DNA from: Saccopteryx bilineata
Taxonomy: Eukaryota > Chordata > Mammalia > Chiroptera > Emballonuridae
DNA: 64,000 bases
NCBI RefSeq assembly: GCF_036850765.1
Contig: NC_089490.1
Coordinates: 390,928,058-390,992,057, forward strand
Reading direction: 5' to 3'
This document shows, piece by piece, positions 11,317 to 23,130 of this stretch. Under the pieces are notes generated by a model. The model made no database searches. It worked only from the letters and a program-made list of their open reading frames with translations, and was not told the origin of the DNA. Position 1 is the first letter of the stretch; each line of letters begins with the position of its first letter. The translations under genes and the position numbers were made by a program.

Positions 11317-12720
11317 AGCGGGAAATAAAAGTGACATTGTTGCTGTAAGTGGGTCAGTCCAAACCTTTTTTTTTGCGACCGTACATCACCTGATGTCATC
11401 TTGTCCACTCATCCATCATCATCGTCGGCTTTCATGGGTTACTTCCTCTTTTCACTTGAATTGCATAATTCGATTATAAAAGAACTTTATGAAATAGATA
11501 GGACATGAAGGATTATTATCCCTGTTTTAGAAATGAGAAAAACGTCCCCTGATGTGGTTAACTGATTAATTAAGTGTATCTAGCTTTGAAGTGCTTAAAC
11601 CTAAACTCACAATTAGTTATTTGTGATTGATCATCCAGATTTTTAAAAAGCAATCCATGTTAATATCATTCAACCCTGTGTAAGAGTGGAGTTGTGTAAG
11701 TGTGGCAAGATACAACCCGAGGCAGTCAACCTCACACTTAGCTACGTGGAGGAGTCTGTCTGCCTCTCGGCCTGGCTTCTCTCTGTCACCCTTCGTGTCA
11801 GCAACAGTCTGGCTGCTGCCCTGGCGCAGAGAGTGTCAGACTGTGGCTCTGCAGCGAGATCAACCTAAGTGTGATCTATTTCCTGTGGTTACTCGTGGCG
11901 TGACCTTGAGTAAGTGGCCAAACCTTCATAAGCCTCTGATGCTTGTCTTTGAAATAAATGAAGAGAACAATGTCTGAAGTGTTACTGTGAGAATTAGGTG
12001 AGATGATCTACGGAAAGTTCTTAGTCAGATTTCTGGCACAGGTACCCCCAACACATTTCACCCTGATGTTATTGTTCGCACCTCAGCCTTTCCCTACCCT
12101 CCCGTAAGGAGAGTGCTTTCTTTTGCTTATCTATTTCTACTAAGTGTGAAATATGCCGTGCTTAGAACTGAGTGGTTTATTTTTTCCAATGATGCCAAGT
12201 GGACTTTCATTCTTCCTCTTTCTGTTTGAAACTCCAAGGGATTCTACTGTCCTGGAATTGGAAACATCTGTCTGTGTTCATTCCATTCTTTTCCTGGTTT
12301 TACAAATTCTGACCATCTCCCTTCCCGGGTTTCACCCTTTAGGATTGTAGGCTCCCATAATTTATAATAAACTTATCCTTTGTTTGACAGATAATCTGTA
12401 ATTCACCATTATATATCCACTTTTTACACTATAAAAAACCTGGAAATTAATATGAAAAGCAATTTATCTCTATTGTAAGTATTCAAAATTAGTCTCTAAT
12501 AACTAATAAATTCAGGAGATCATTAGGAAATAATGGTTTTACCCCAAAATTCTATTTATAACAAAAACAACAGTTGCCAAGTTCTTGGGCAAAAAAATAC
12601 TGTCTTTTTTACTTTGTCACATTTTGAAGTCTAGGTATAACTGAGACTTTGAATTCAGTACCTATTCATTTCTGCTGTTAGACAATAAAAGTCTAACTGG
12701 GTTACTTTTTTAATCAACCA
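11317..12720. other. Intergenic with MIR remnants
   Basis: About 11490-11620 reads as antisense MIR (TTATTATCCCTGTTTTAGAAATGAG) and 11800-12050 as sense MIR (CAGACTGTGGCTCTGCAG ... CGTGACCTTGAGTAAG). The rest has no recognisable gene or RNA. Confidence 0.45.
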
Positions 12721-12734
12721 AGAACTATGAAATT

Positions 12735-13665
12735 ACCCAAACTCAAAAACTTTGGTATGCGGTCCTGGCCGGTTGGCTCAGTGGTAGAGTGTCGGCCTGG
12801 CGTGCAGAAATCCCAGGTTCGATTCTCGGCCAGGGCATACAGGAGAAGTGCCCATCTGCTTCTCCACCCCTCCCCCTCTCCTTCCTCTCTGTCTCTCTCT
12901 TCCCCTCCCGCAGCCGAGGCTCCACTGGAGCAAAGATGGCCCAGGCGCTGGGGATGGCTCCTGGGCCTCTGCCCCAGGCGCTAGAGTGGCTCTGGTCGCA
13001 AAAGAGTGATGCACAGGAGAGGCAGAGCATCGCCCCCCTGGTGGGCAGAGCGTCGCCCCCTGGTGGGCGTGCCGGGTGGATCCCGGTTGGGCGCATGCGG
13101 GAGTCTGTCTGGCTGTCTCTCCCCGTTTCCGGCTTCAGAAAAATACAGAAAAAACAACAAAACAAAACAAAAAAACACTTTGGTATGCAAAGACACATGC
13201 AGCCCCATTTTCATTGCAGCATTATTCACAGTGGCCAAGACATGGAAACAACCAGTGTCCCTTGATAGAGGATTGGATAAAGAAGATGTGGTACATATAT
13301 ACAATGGAATACTACTCAGCCATAAGAAATGATGACATGTTGCCATTTATGACAATATGGATAGATCTTGAGAACATTATACTAAGTGAAGTAAATCAGA
13401 AAAATTTAAGAACTATATGATTTCACACATAGGTCGGATATAAAACTGAAACTCATGAACATAGATAAAAGTGAATTGGTTACCAGGGAACACAGGAGGG
13501 GGGAAGTAAAGAAGGACAAATATATGGTGACAGAAAATGATTTGATTTTATCTGATGGGCACACAATGCAATCAACAGTTGAAAAGCTATAGAAATGTTT
13601 ACCTGAGACCTATGTACTCTTATTGATCAATGTCACCCTGTTAAATTTAATTTCTAAATAAAAAA
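12735..13665 (+). mobile_element. L1 3' end, interrupted by a SINE
   Basis: After the SINE the L1 reads ATGCAGCCCCATTTTCATTG, TTCACAGTGGCCAAGACATGG, GTACATATATACAATGGAAT, the 3'UTR text ACACAATGCAATCAACAGTTG, and the end TTGATCAATGTCACCCTG with an A-rich tail at about 13650-13665. The short part before the SINE (12735-12760) joins across it through the duplicated ACTTTGGTATGC. The 5' edge is approximate. Confidence 0.8.
12761..13176 (+). mobile_element. tRNA-derived bat SINE with GC-rich body
   Basis: Exact 12-bp target duplications ACTTTGGTATGC lie at 12749-12760 and 13177-13188 and fix both ends. The head has an A-box-like TGGCTCAGTGG and a B-box GGTTCGATTCT. The body runs through TGCTTCTCCACCCCTCCCC, AGCAAAGATGGCCCAGGCGC and two CCCCCTGGTGGGC modules near 13034-13068, ending TTCAGAAAAATACAGAAAAA. 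The second module is a near-perfect CTCF core in antisense. The intact ends show a fairly young insertion into an older L1 tail. Confidence 0.95.
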
Positions 13666-15977
13666 AGAAATATGAAATCATAGTGAAGCTTACTTGAAAA
13701 TAGTCTATCTTTTTGCCAGCTTGCCACAATTTTATCTTGATACTTTATAGAAAAAATATAACATTAATTGAAATTTGAAAAGCACCTTTGTTTTTAGTAC
13801 AGTTAAAATGTCAAGTAGTGTAAAAGACTGATCCTTGTATTTTCGTTGTCAGAATCACGATTAATGTACCCAACGAACTTACAAACAAATTAAGGACAGA
13901 AAGAAATTAAGGTCAGAAATTTGCTCCAAAACATACAAAATCAGTGCTTAGGTTATTCACAGAAGCTGCTTAACCAACTTTAGCAATCATCACCATAATC
14001 TTTATTTTTTACCAACCCTGTTTTATTCCATCTTTCTTGGGAACTACAACTAGATCTTTGAAAGACAAATTTGATTTTATAAACATATCATTGCTTGGGT
14101 ATATTTATAAGATGAGCACTCTTAGGAAAACATGGCAAAACATCTCTTTTTCAAAGGTCTTCATATACAGTGAGATCTAACCTGATATAAAGTCCTGAGA
14201 CCATGAGACATGTTAGCATCACAATATTTGAATCACTGGGTGAGGTGTTTCCTGAATACAAATTTCTAAGCTCCTCCCCAGGAATCACAAATGTTGGGTA
14301 GAGATGGTTCTTTGGTCTCTGGCGCTGGGCTCCCCCACCGCCCCCTTGCGGTGGACCAGAACTGGACATGATCATCATTCGTGAGAGCTTTTGAAACAAG
14401 TCAGATCTCTGATCACTCTAACCAGCTACCCATTTATAACTGCAGAGATGTTTAAGGGTATTTATCACAGAATAGGGAGTTGGAAATGGGTTAGCTCTTA
14501 GTGTTCAGAGACCTGCTCACTGGCCCCGTTAAATTTCCTTGCTGAGATGATAACTCACTGTTATGCTGGCCCTACTAGTAAATGATGGCATTTATGACAC
14601 AGTTTGAAGTGAAATGAGGCTAAGGGAGACATTTGATCTTCCTGTGATCATAGTTAGTGAATGACAGTAGCAGTGACCTTGGGCTTCTCTGCCAGGAACT
14701 GCAGTCCCCAGCATAGCTGTGCTCTGGTGACATCTCTGAAGGTTGAAATAGTGTCTGAGCAATCTCATTATCTTTCAGCTGACTCTTTTTCAATGTAAAT
14801 CATTTAATTCTTAAAATTTAAGCAAGTAATGTGATTACCCTTTAACAAATAAAAAAACAGAGAGGTAAAGCAACTTGCTTACATTTACAAGGCTAATTAA
14901 AGCTGGGGACAAGATCAGAAATAACACTTGATCTAAAGCTCTTAACCTCTGACTTCAGTCATTTCCAAATCTCTTGGAATCTCATGATGTTCATGATGTG
15001 GATTCTCTTCCCTAATCCAGATTTGTGATCGTTGTTGTCACTACATAGCCTATGGATCCTAGGCTACACGCCTCAACAACATGAGAGTAAATCAAGCACA
15101 AAAGAAAATGATGTGATTTTAAGAGAGGCAGTCAACATGAGATGTATGAGGTTGCTGCTGGCATAACCCCAGCATAATGTTCTATGGCAAGAATTTTTTT
15201 TTAATAAATGGAAGTTATATTTACATTCTAAATAATAAAAAATATAGTAAATGCTGAAACCAGTAACGTAGTCACTCATTTTCATTATCAGGAATTATGT
15301 ACTGTGTATAATTGTGTGCACTATATTTTTGTAGGCTTGGCAGCATAGTAGGTGTGTTTATACCAGCAGCACCACAAACATGAGGAATGTGTAGCCCTAC
15401 AATGTTGTATCAGCTACGATGCTACTAGGTCACAGGAGGTTTTCAGCTCTGTTACTATCTTGTGGGGCTACCCTTGTTCATGTGGCTCCTTGTTGGCCAT
15501 TGCTTTTCCTCTTTTACAATAAAATAAAACTTCCTTCTCGCTGTAGTGCTCGGTATAAAGTGTGTTCCAGAATACTGCCGTTGATCTGTTTCATATCCAC
15601 AACCAGGGCAACTTTAGGACTTTTGTAGGCCCTGGGGACTTTTGTCCTTATGGGTCACTTCCTCCATAAATAATACTAAAAATTGTATTTTATGACTGCA
15701 TTGGTATAAAGATGACTCTCATCCAGACTTGTATTTGGATTATATTTATTTATTTTTATTTTGAAAGTAATGAAAACATTTTATAGGTTCATAAGACTAT
15801 GGTGGGCTGTAGGCACTGTGCTGAGATGGATACGTCAGCCCTGCCCACGCTTTGTGGACTCCTGGGGAAAATGGACCGACAGGATAATTGACCTAAATTC
15901 AGTCAACTAAGAAAGGGGATACATTTCTACAAAATATCACTAGTTTTTTTTTTGGCCTAAATATCCAATTACAAGAT
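13666..15977. other. Intergenic, one MIR remnant
   Basis: Antisense MIR-like text spans about 14780-14935 (AACAGAGAGGTAAAGCAAC, CAAGGCTAATTAAAGCTGG). Nothing else recognisable; scattered short open frames have no domain features. Confidence 0.45.
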
Positions 15978-16908
15978 TTATTCATTATCAGTATTCATTA
16001 TTTGCTCCCAGAGCTTCTTCATGACATTTTTTTACTTCTGAATTTCTGAGGGTGTAGATTAAAGGGTTCAACATAGGAGTTACTATGGCGCAAAACACAG
16101 TCATAGCTTTGTCCACGGGGAAGGAGGTTGTGGGTCTTAGGTACAGGATTATACAAGGCACAAAGAATAAGACGACAACAGTGACGTGAGAGGCGCATGT
16201 AGAAAGGGCTTTGCGACACCCTTTGGAGCTCTGAGTCCTCAGGGAGCACAGGATGATGACATAGGAAGCAACCAGCATGGAAAAAATGAGCAAGCACAGT
16301 ACTCCACTGTTGGCAGTGATCAGGGGCCCCAAAGTGCGAGTGTCTGTGCAGGCAAGCTCCAGGAGAGGTATTAGGTCACACAAAAAATGGTCAATGACAT
16401 TGGGGCCATAGAACGGTAGCTGGACCATGAACAAAATCTGGATCCCTCCATGAAGAAACCCTAAGACTCCAGCCATTCCCACCAGGAAACCACACACAGG
16501 TCGGCTCATGATGGTCATGTAGTGCAAGGGCTTTCAGATGGTTACATAGCGGTCATAGGCCATGGCAATTAACAAGGTGGTCTCCACTCCACCAAAGAAA
16601 TGTTCAGCGAAGAGCTGAGTCATGCAGCCATTGAAGGAGATGGTGTTCTTTTCAGATATCAAGTCAGAGATCAGCTTGGGTGCTATAGAAGAAGAGTAGA
16701 AACCGTCTATAATGGATAAACAGGACAGAAAGAAGTACATGGGAGAACCCAGGGCCGGGCTGATGAAGATGGTGACCGAGATGAGCAGGTTACCTGTCAA
16801 TGTGATCAAATAGGCAATTAAAAGCACAACAACTAAGACTTTCTGTAGTTCTGGGTTCTGGGTCAGGCCCAGGAGGATGAATTCTGTTACATTGCTTGTC
16901 CTTTTCAT
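15978..16908 (-). pseudogene. Olfactory receptor pseudogene, OR4C-like
   Basis: A nearly complete OR4C-type receptor read from the ATG at 16908 ([20 protein letters not shown]). An in-frame ATG 33 bases upstream at 16941 is less likely to be the real start. Family motifs are in place: GN in helix 1, [24 protein letters not shown] and [12 protein letters not shown]. Two lesions stand out. Codon 125, the invariant cysteine of the [10 protein letters not shown] motif, is TGA (16534-16536). A run of seven A's on the coding strand (16027-16033) adds one base after SEVK and shifts the C-terminus; without it the frame would end at the TAA at 15978-15980. The ECL2 motif also reads FYGPN instead of FCGPN, losing a conserved cysteine. 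The rest is open, so loss of function looks recent. Related to OR4C5 and other OR4C genes; no single human orthologue is assigned. Confidence 0.9.
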
Positions 16909-17224
16909 CGATTCAGCTTGAGTTGTGAGCACGTGGTCCATCTGGAAAGATCACAGTGTTTCTGAGTGATGATAATTTAGATGCAGCACCAAAATAGTGC
17001 ATCACCTCTTTGGACCTGGTCTCTGGGATTGCTGGAGCTATGCTTTTCACTCACCTCTCTCCTTTTGTAGATAGCCAGAAAGAAAAATGGAAGGAGGCTA
17101 ATTTTTCTCTTTATTCATAATAATGAAATAGTGATAATACCTTACAAACACCACAATAAAAACAAGGAGTTATTATAAATGTTGACTTATGGTTGACTTC
17201 CAAACTTTCTTGGTAGCTCTAAAA
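16909..17224. other. Upstream DNA of the OR4C-like pseudogene
   Basis: No repeat or gene recognised. It ends at the 8-bp target site CTCTAAAA (17217-17224) of the hAT element that follows. Confidence 0.4.
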
Positions 17225-17555
17225 CAGGGGTCCCCAAACTTTTTACACAGGGGGCCAATTCACTGTCCCTCAGACCATTGGAGGGCCGGACTATAAAAAA
17301 AACTATGAACAAATCCCTATGCACACTGCACATATCTTATTTTAAAGTAAAAAAACAAAACGGGAACAAATATAACATTTAAAATAAATAACAAGTAAAT
17401 TTAAATCAACACACTGACCAGTATTTCAATGGGAACTATGCTCCTCTCACTGACCACCAATGAAAGAGGTGCCCTTTCCGGAAGTGCAGTGGGGGCCGGA
17501 TAAATGGCCTCAGGGGGCCGCATGTGGCCCGCGGGCCGTAGTTTGGGGACCCCTG
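17225..17555. mobile_element. Non-autonomous hAT DNA transposon (331 bp)
   Basis: Termini are CAGGGGTCCCCAAACT at the left and its exact reverse complement AGTTTGGGGACCCCTG at the right, a 16-bp perfect terminal inverted repeat. The flanks CTCTAAAA at 17217-17224 and 17556-17563 are a perfect 8-bp target duplication, the hallmark of the hAT superfamily. The inside is GC-rich near the ends (GGGGGCCAATTC; GGCCGCATGTGGCCCGCGGG) and AT-rich in the middle, with no transposase, so it moved in trans. The specific family is not assigned. Confidence 0.95.
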
Positions 17556-17849
17556 CTCTAAAAGTTTCATAGTTGGCTTTCTTTCACTTTTGGGGACAAA
17601 TTTCATGAGTAACAATTATTTTGAAGTTATACTTATCTATTGACATGAATATTTGTAGGTATGTGAACACAATATTCTTTTAAAAGGACCTGCGTATCAG
17701 ATACGGAAGTACCAAGCCTGGCTACATCTATACCAAATGTATTCTGTGAACTGATATTTCTTTCTACCAAATGAATGCACATGCGCACGCACACTGAGCC
17801 AGAGCTGCCGATGAAGTTTTTCCCTTCAAAATGGCAAGGAACTACCTTT

Positions 17850-18120
17850 TTTTTTTTTTTTTTTTTTTTTTAATTTTATAATTTTATTTTTTTAATGGGG
17901 TGACATCAATAAATCAGGATACATATATTCAAAGATAACAAGTCCAGGTTATCTTGTCGTTCAATTATGTTGCATACCCACCACCCAAAGTCAGATTATC
18001 CTCTGTCACCTTCTATCTTGTTTTCTTTGTGCCCCTCCCACCCCCTATCCCTCTCCCATTCCCCCCTCCCCCCCCGTAACCACCACACTCTTATCAATGT
18101 CTCTTAGTTTCACTATTATG
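17850..18120 (-). mobile_element. Short L1 3' end with target duplications
   Basis: A long T run at 17850-17875 (poly-A on the minus strand) leads into the antisense L1 3'UTR: AATGGGGTGACATCAATAAATC and GGTTATCTTGTCGTTCAATT, then the C-rich block at 18030-18080. Target duplications AAGGAACTACCTTT at 17836-17849 and 18121-18134 bound a 271-bp insertion. It is young and 5' truncated. Confidence 0.95.
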
Positions 18121-20729
18121 AAGGAACTACCTTTATAACAGCTCACTGAGCAGCATTCACTCAAGAGCCCTGATGGTTGTGTCTGGCTCAGCCTGACTCT
18201 TTCATGCTCACTCTTTCCATAGCTTTGAATGTGGACCTGTAAGTGGTCAATTTTCCTGACATGTTTCAGCATTTTTAAAATGATTTTTCTTGTGTAATTG
18301 GTCTTCCATTACACACAGAATAATGCCCTGAATTAGATATAGTATCCTACTCACATTTTACAAATGGAATTCATGAAGTGAGTTTCCTATTGACAAGGCA
18401 GAAATGATAGGGTCACCTAAGATAATAGAGTTTTTTTCTTTTGGCATAAGTTTAATCAATGAAGATGAACTGGAAGTTTTCCTTGCTAACTGGTGGGAAT
18501 ATTGAGTATATACAAGAATGATCTGTACATGGATTTTCAAGAGTGAGTACATGCTGTTGCTACAAAAGATTATAGATATTTTATTGTTTCTTCTCTTTCT
18601 CTTTCCCCCATCCCCTGCCAAAACACATAACCACATATTTTCCCTAAAAATTTTTTGAACACAAGTTAGCATCATAACCTCAAAGTTTCCATAAAGGAAA
18701 GATATATTTAGTTTTCAGGAACTCTCAATCTCTGAGTTATTCCTTCTCTGTTCATGACTCCTGTAGATGTTGACTATAGGGTTAAGCATTATTAATAGAT
18801 TTAAGTCCCAAATTCTAACTTTACTGCGGCAACATGGAAGTCACAATGAATAGAAAGAATTTCAAATCATTAACACAGAAACCTACACAATCAGTTTACT
18901 TAGTGAGACATAAATGTTAACCATCGTGTTGTAAAAGTGACTTTAGTAGTTCTCAAAGGTGTCTCATCTGGGAATATTACAGATAGTGTTTTCTATGGAT
19001 AGTTTCATGTCATTGTGCCCAAATTCATTTTTAGAGAAAAAGATTAACCTTCAATTCATACTCTAATTACAAAGACTATTTCAAAGAAAACAAAGTTAAG
19101 AGAATCTGCTTAAACTTTGGGGAAAAGATTTAGTTATCACTAACCTGGTTCTAGTTGATTGTGAGGTCCTCTGTTTTCACACTGAGCCCCTCATTGCTTC
19201 TTCCCCTCATGGCGTGTGATCACATCTGTGAGCTAACCATCGGGAATCTCTGTCTCTCTAGACAAGTCTTCCAATCTTGTGTATTTTAGTTTATTTTGTT
19301 TCTCATTACCTGTCTGGATTTACCCAGAAAATGAGATGTGTTAGTTAGGAAACTTTAGTAGCTCAAGGATTTAATTTCTACACATGTCTTGGCACTCTAT
19401 GAAGGTATAACTACATCTTCAAAAAATAGAGTTTTTTCAGATATTTATAACTAGAGTCAGTCTAAATTAAAAACAACGGTAACAGTGAAAAATTCTTTAA
19501 ATCAGGAAAAGCTAGTCTATGGAGCTATAAAATGTTCAAGTGAATCTAATCCACTTGAGTGGATAAAATTTTCTCAATCAATTTTGCTAAAATTTTGTTT
19601 CCCAACAAAGCCATGAGAAATGTGGAAAGAATTCTTTTTATTCCTGACTTAAGCCCTCCTTCTAACCCACAAAGCTTGGGGACAGTGTGTCCCATCCCAT
19701 TCTATTCTTCAGCTGGTTGGGAGATGGCTCTGCTGCTGTCGTTTACTTAGAGGACCTTCTTTGTAAGTCTTCAGTGACTCTAGAGAAATGTTTATAAATA
19801 GACTTTAAAGCAGTACAGGATTTGATAATGCATGGACCTCTCAAGTCCTCGGAGGATTAGTAATTGGCTCTGTTGAAATATTTCCTGAGGTCTTTCGTTG
19901 ACTCCCACTTGGCATCCACAAACCTCACCAGAAGCTAGTTTTAGAAATGCCACATTAAGCTTTGGTTAGACATGTCTCTCTGGGTCAAGTTTAGGATGGA
20001 ACTTGGGTACCAGCAGTTGGAAAGGTCATTATAGGGCTTTAGTGCTCATTTTGACATTGGCGAAGCAGGCATAGGATAGGCAGGGTTGTTAGACATAGAT
20101 CAGAATTCAGAGATTGGGTCTCTCTCAGAAAACATGACTGTTCTAAATGATATGGTTGCCCTAAGAGTGGAAATGCTGGTCTCCTCAAGGTTATGTACCA
20201 GATTACCCTGGGAAATGGTGACATTTTTATTAGTGACTGTGAGAGGAGACTTAGATGGCAGGATTCCTAGGTACCAAAGATTGAGTAAAGTAAAAGTTAT
20301 AGACATATCAATCTCCTTTGGGATGAGTACCTAATGACAGATTCTCAAGCTGTATTCAGGGGAATGTAACTGTTCCCTCTATCTTGGAGAAATCCAGTCA
20401 AGTACTATGTTTACACGCAGTAGCCGTTGAGAAATCTCACTCAGCCAAACACTCATGTATGGAGACATCAGAGATAGAGAACGGAAACAACACAGAAAGG
20501 AGGCTCCACCACAGCTTCTCTTAGCTTCTGAGGTGACAAAGAGCTGGCTGCAGCCAGGCCCAGAGTCACCTTTCTTTCTCATCAACTTTTACCTTTCAAC
20601 CAAACTGACACACTCCTCAAGTCCAGAACCAGAAACGGAAGCAATGCCTTGAGCTCTGTCCTCAACAGTTAACCATTTAGCTTCTGTTTGCCACCCACTC
20701 ACTCCGTCTGTCCCTCTTCCCCAGTATCT
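18121..20729. other. Intergenic, nothing recognised
   Basis: About 2.6 kb of AT-rich sequence with only scattered, overlapping short open frames. No OR remnant, RNA gene or recent repeat could be identified by eye. Confidence 0.4.
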
Positions 20730-21410
20730 TGTTACATGGTAAATAATACACGACATAAATTCACTATTTAAACTATTTTTAAGTGTCCACATTGATATGC
20801 AAACATCACCACCCACCATCTCCAGATGGTTTAATCTTTCCAAACTGAAATTCTGTATCCATGAAACAATGAACGGATCCCCTCACCTTATCTCACCAGC
20901 CCCTGGAAGCCATTGTATTACTTTCTGCCTCTATGAGTTTGACAATTTTTAGATACTTCATATAAGTGGAATTATGTAGTATTTATTTTTCTTTCACTGG
21001 CTTATTTCATTTAGAATAATGACCTCAAGTTTCGTCCATGTTGTCACAAATGGAAGGGTTTCCTTCTTTTTAAAGGTTGAATAATATTGTATGTCTGTAT
21101 AAACCACATTTAAAAAAATCCATGTATATGTCAATGGACCATAGGTTGTTTCTACATCTTAGCTATTGTGCGCAATGCTGAAATGAACATAGGAGTACAA
21201 ATAATTCCTAGAGATTCTGATCTCAGTGTGTTTGGATAAATACCCAGGATTGGGATAGTAGTTTTCTTTTTCATTTCTTGAGGAATTATTGTTTTCCATA
21301 GTGGCTGTACCAGTTTGCATTCCTTTTAACAGTGCACCGAGTCCCCTTTTCTCTACATTCTCACCAACACTTGTCACCTCTTATCTTTTGATCATAGCCC
21401 TTTCCTTTTG

Positions 21411-22814
21411 CTGGAGATGGTTTATTATTATTTTTTAAAATTGACTTTATTGCGGTGACATTGGTTAATTAAGAGACATAGGTTTCAGGTTTATGATTCC
21501 ATCACACATCATCTGTGCATTGCACTGTGCATTCACCACCCCAAGTCAAGCATCCTTCCATCACCATTCATCCCCCTCTCACCCTCTGTACCTCCCGGCC
21601 CCCTTCCCCTCCTGTAATCACCATACTGTTGTCTGGGTCTATGAGCTTCCTTCGCTGGGCTTAATCCCTTCACCATTTTCACCCATCCCCCATCCCCCTT
21701 CCCTTCTGACAGCTGTCAGTCTGTGCTCTGTATCTATGAGTCTGTTTCTATTTTGTTAGTTTTGCTCACATTCATTCAAATTAGTGTTTTGGGTTTCTTT
21801 ATATGTATTCCCAGAAGGGGAATTGCTGGGTCATAAGGAAGTTCCATTTTTAATTTTGTGGCCACTCCATACTGCTTTCCACAGTGGCCGCACCAACCTG
21901 CATTTCCACCTACAGTGTGTGAGGATTCTCTTTCCTCCACATCCTCGCCAGCACTTGTTGTTTGTGGATTTATTGATGATAGCTCTTCTGACAGGTGTGG
22001 GGTGATATCTCGTTGCAGTTTTAATTTGCATTTCTGTGATGATTAGTGATGTTGAATATCTTTTCATATGTGTATTTGCCTTCTGTGTGTCCTGTTTGGA
22101 GAAGTGTCTATTCAGGTCCTTAGCCCACTTCCTAATTGGATTGTTTGTTTCTTTTTGGTGTTGGGTTTTATAAGGTATGGAAGCAGCCCAGGTGCCCAGC
22201 AGTAGATGAGTGGATAAAAAGGCTATGGTACATTTACACAGTGGAATACTACTTAGCCATAAAAAAGAATGAAATCTTACCTTTTGCAATAGTATGGATG
22301 GACCTGGAGATTTTTTTTTTTTTTTGCATTTTTCTGAAGCTAGAAACAGGGAGAGACAGTTACACAAACTCCCGCATGCACCCGACTGGGATCCACCCAG
22401 CACGCCCACCATGGGGCGACGCTCTGCCCACCAGGGGGCGATGCTCTGCCCATCCTGGGCGTCGCCATGTTGTGACCAGAGCCACTCTAGCGCCTGAGGC
22501 AGAGGCCACAGAGCCATCCCCAGTGCCCGGGCCATCTTTGCTCCAGTGGAGCCTTGGCTGCGGGAGTGGAAGAGAGAGATAGAGAAGAAGGTGCGGCGGA
22601 GGGGTGGAGAAGCAAATGGGCGCTTCTCCTGTGTGCCCTGGCCGGGAATCGAACCCGGGTCCTCCGCACGCTAGGCCGACGCTCTACCACTGAGCCAACC
22701 GGCCAGGGCTGGACCTGGAGATTTTTATGCTAAGTGGAACAGGACAAGTCAGAAAAAGACAAGTACCATATGATTTTATTTATATAAATATGTAGAATCT
22801 GATGAGCAAAGATT
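21411..22814 (-). mobile_element. Younger L1 insertion with internal inversion
   Basis: From 21428 the sequence is an antisense L1 3'UTR (TTTAAAATTGACTTTATTGCGGTGACA onwards) followed by antisense ORF2 end up to about 22165. There the orientation flips: 22170-22310 and 22727-22800 are sense ORF2 end and 3'UTR (GAAGCAGCCCAGGTGCCCAG, CAGTGGAATACTACTTAGCC, ATGCTAAGTGGAACAGG). Inversions of this kind arise in L1 integration by twin priming, although here the inverted part is not simply the 5' piece. A SINE lies inside the inverted segment. Confidence 0.7.
22316..22709 (-). mobile_element. tRNA-derived bat SINE with GC-rich body
   Basis: Perfect 17-bp target duplications TGGACCTGGAGATTTTT lie at 22299-22315 and 22710-22726. 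In minus-strand reading the head is CCCTGGCCGGTTGGCTCAG with B-box GGTTCGATTCC, then the GC-rich body and TTCAGAAAAAT tail. An intact CTCF-like core CCACCAGGGGGCGA is on the plus strand at 22428-22441. Ends and duplications are unmutated, so this is a recent insertion. Confidence 0.95.
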
Positions 22815-23130
22815 ATAGACTTGTTAACAGACATGAAGTGATACATCATTGTGGTTTTTATTTGCATTTTTCCTTAATGATTGGTAACATTGAGCATCTT
22901 TTCATGTGCTTGCTGGTATTTGTATGTCTTCTTTGCAGCACTGTCCATTCAAATCCTTTGTCCATTTTTCAATTGGGCTATTTGAGCTGCTGAGTTGTGT
23001 AAGTTCTTGATATATTTTGGATATTAACCCCTGACCTGATATAGGGTTCACAAGTATATATTTTCTCCTATTCTGTAGTTTTTTTTACTCTGTTGTTTCC
23101 TTTCTTGAACATAAATTTTCTATTCAAATT

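Larger units (their letters stand above)
20730..23130 (-). mobile_element. Old L1, split by a later L1
   Basis: The left part (20730-21410) carries antisense L1 text such as CCATGTTGTCACAAATGGAA, GTATATGTCAATGGACC and CACCAACACTTGTCACCTCT. The right part (22815-23130) resumes with GACATGAAGTGATACATCATTG, GAGCATCTTTTCATGTG and GTTCTTGATATATTTTGGAT. The two halves are consecutive in L1, so one old copy was interrupted by the element between them. Confidence 0.75.

Noticed and set aside
12764..12840. tRNA gene
   Set aside because: A and B boxes belong to a SINE head flanked by target duplications with a SINE body after it. The same applies to the heads at 6151 and 22709.
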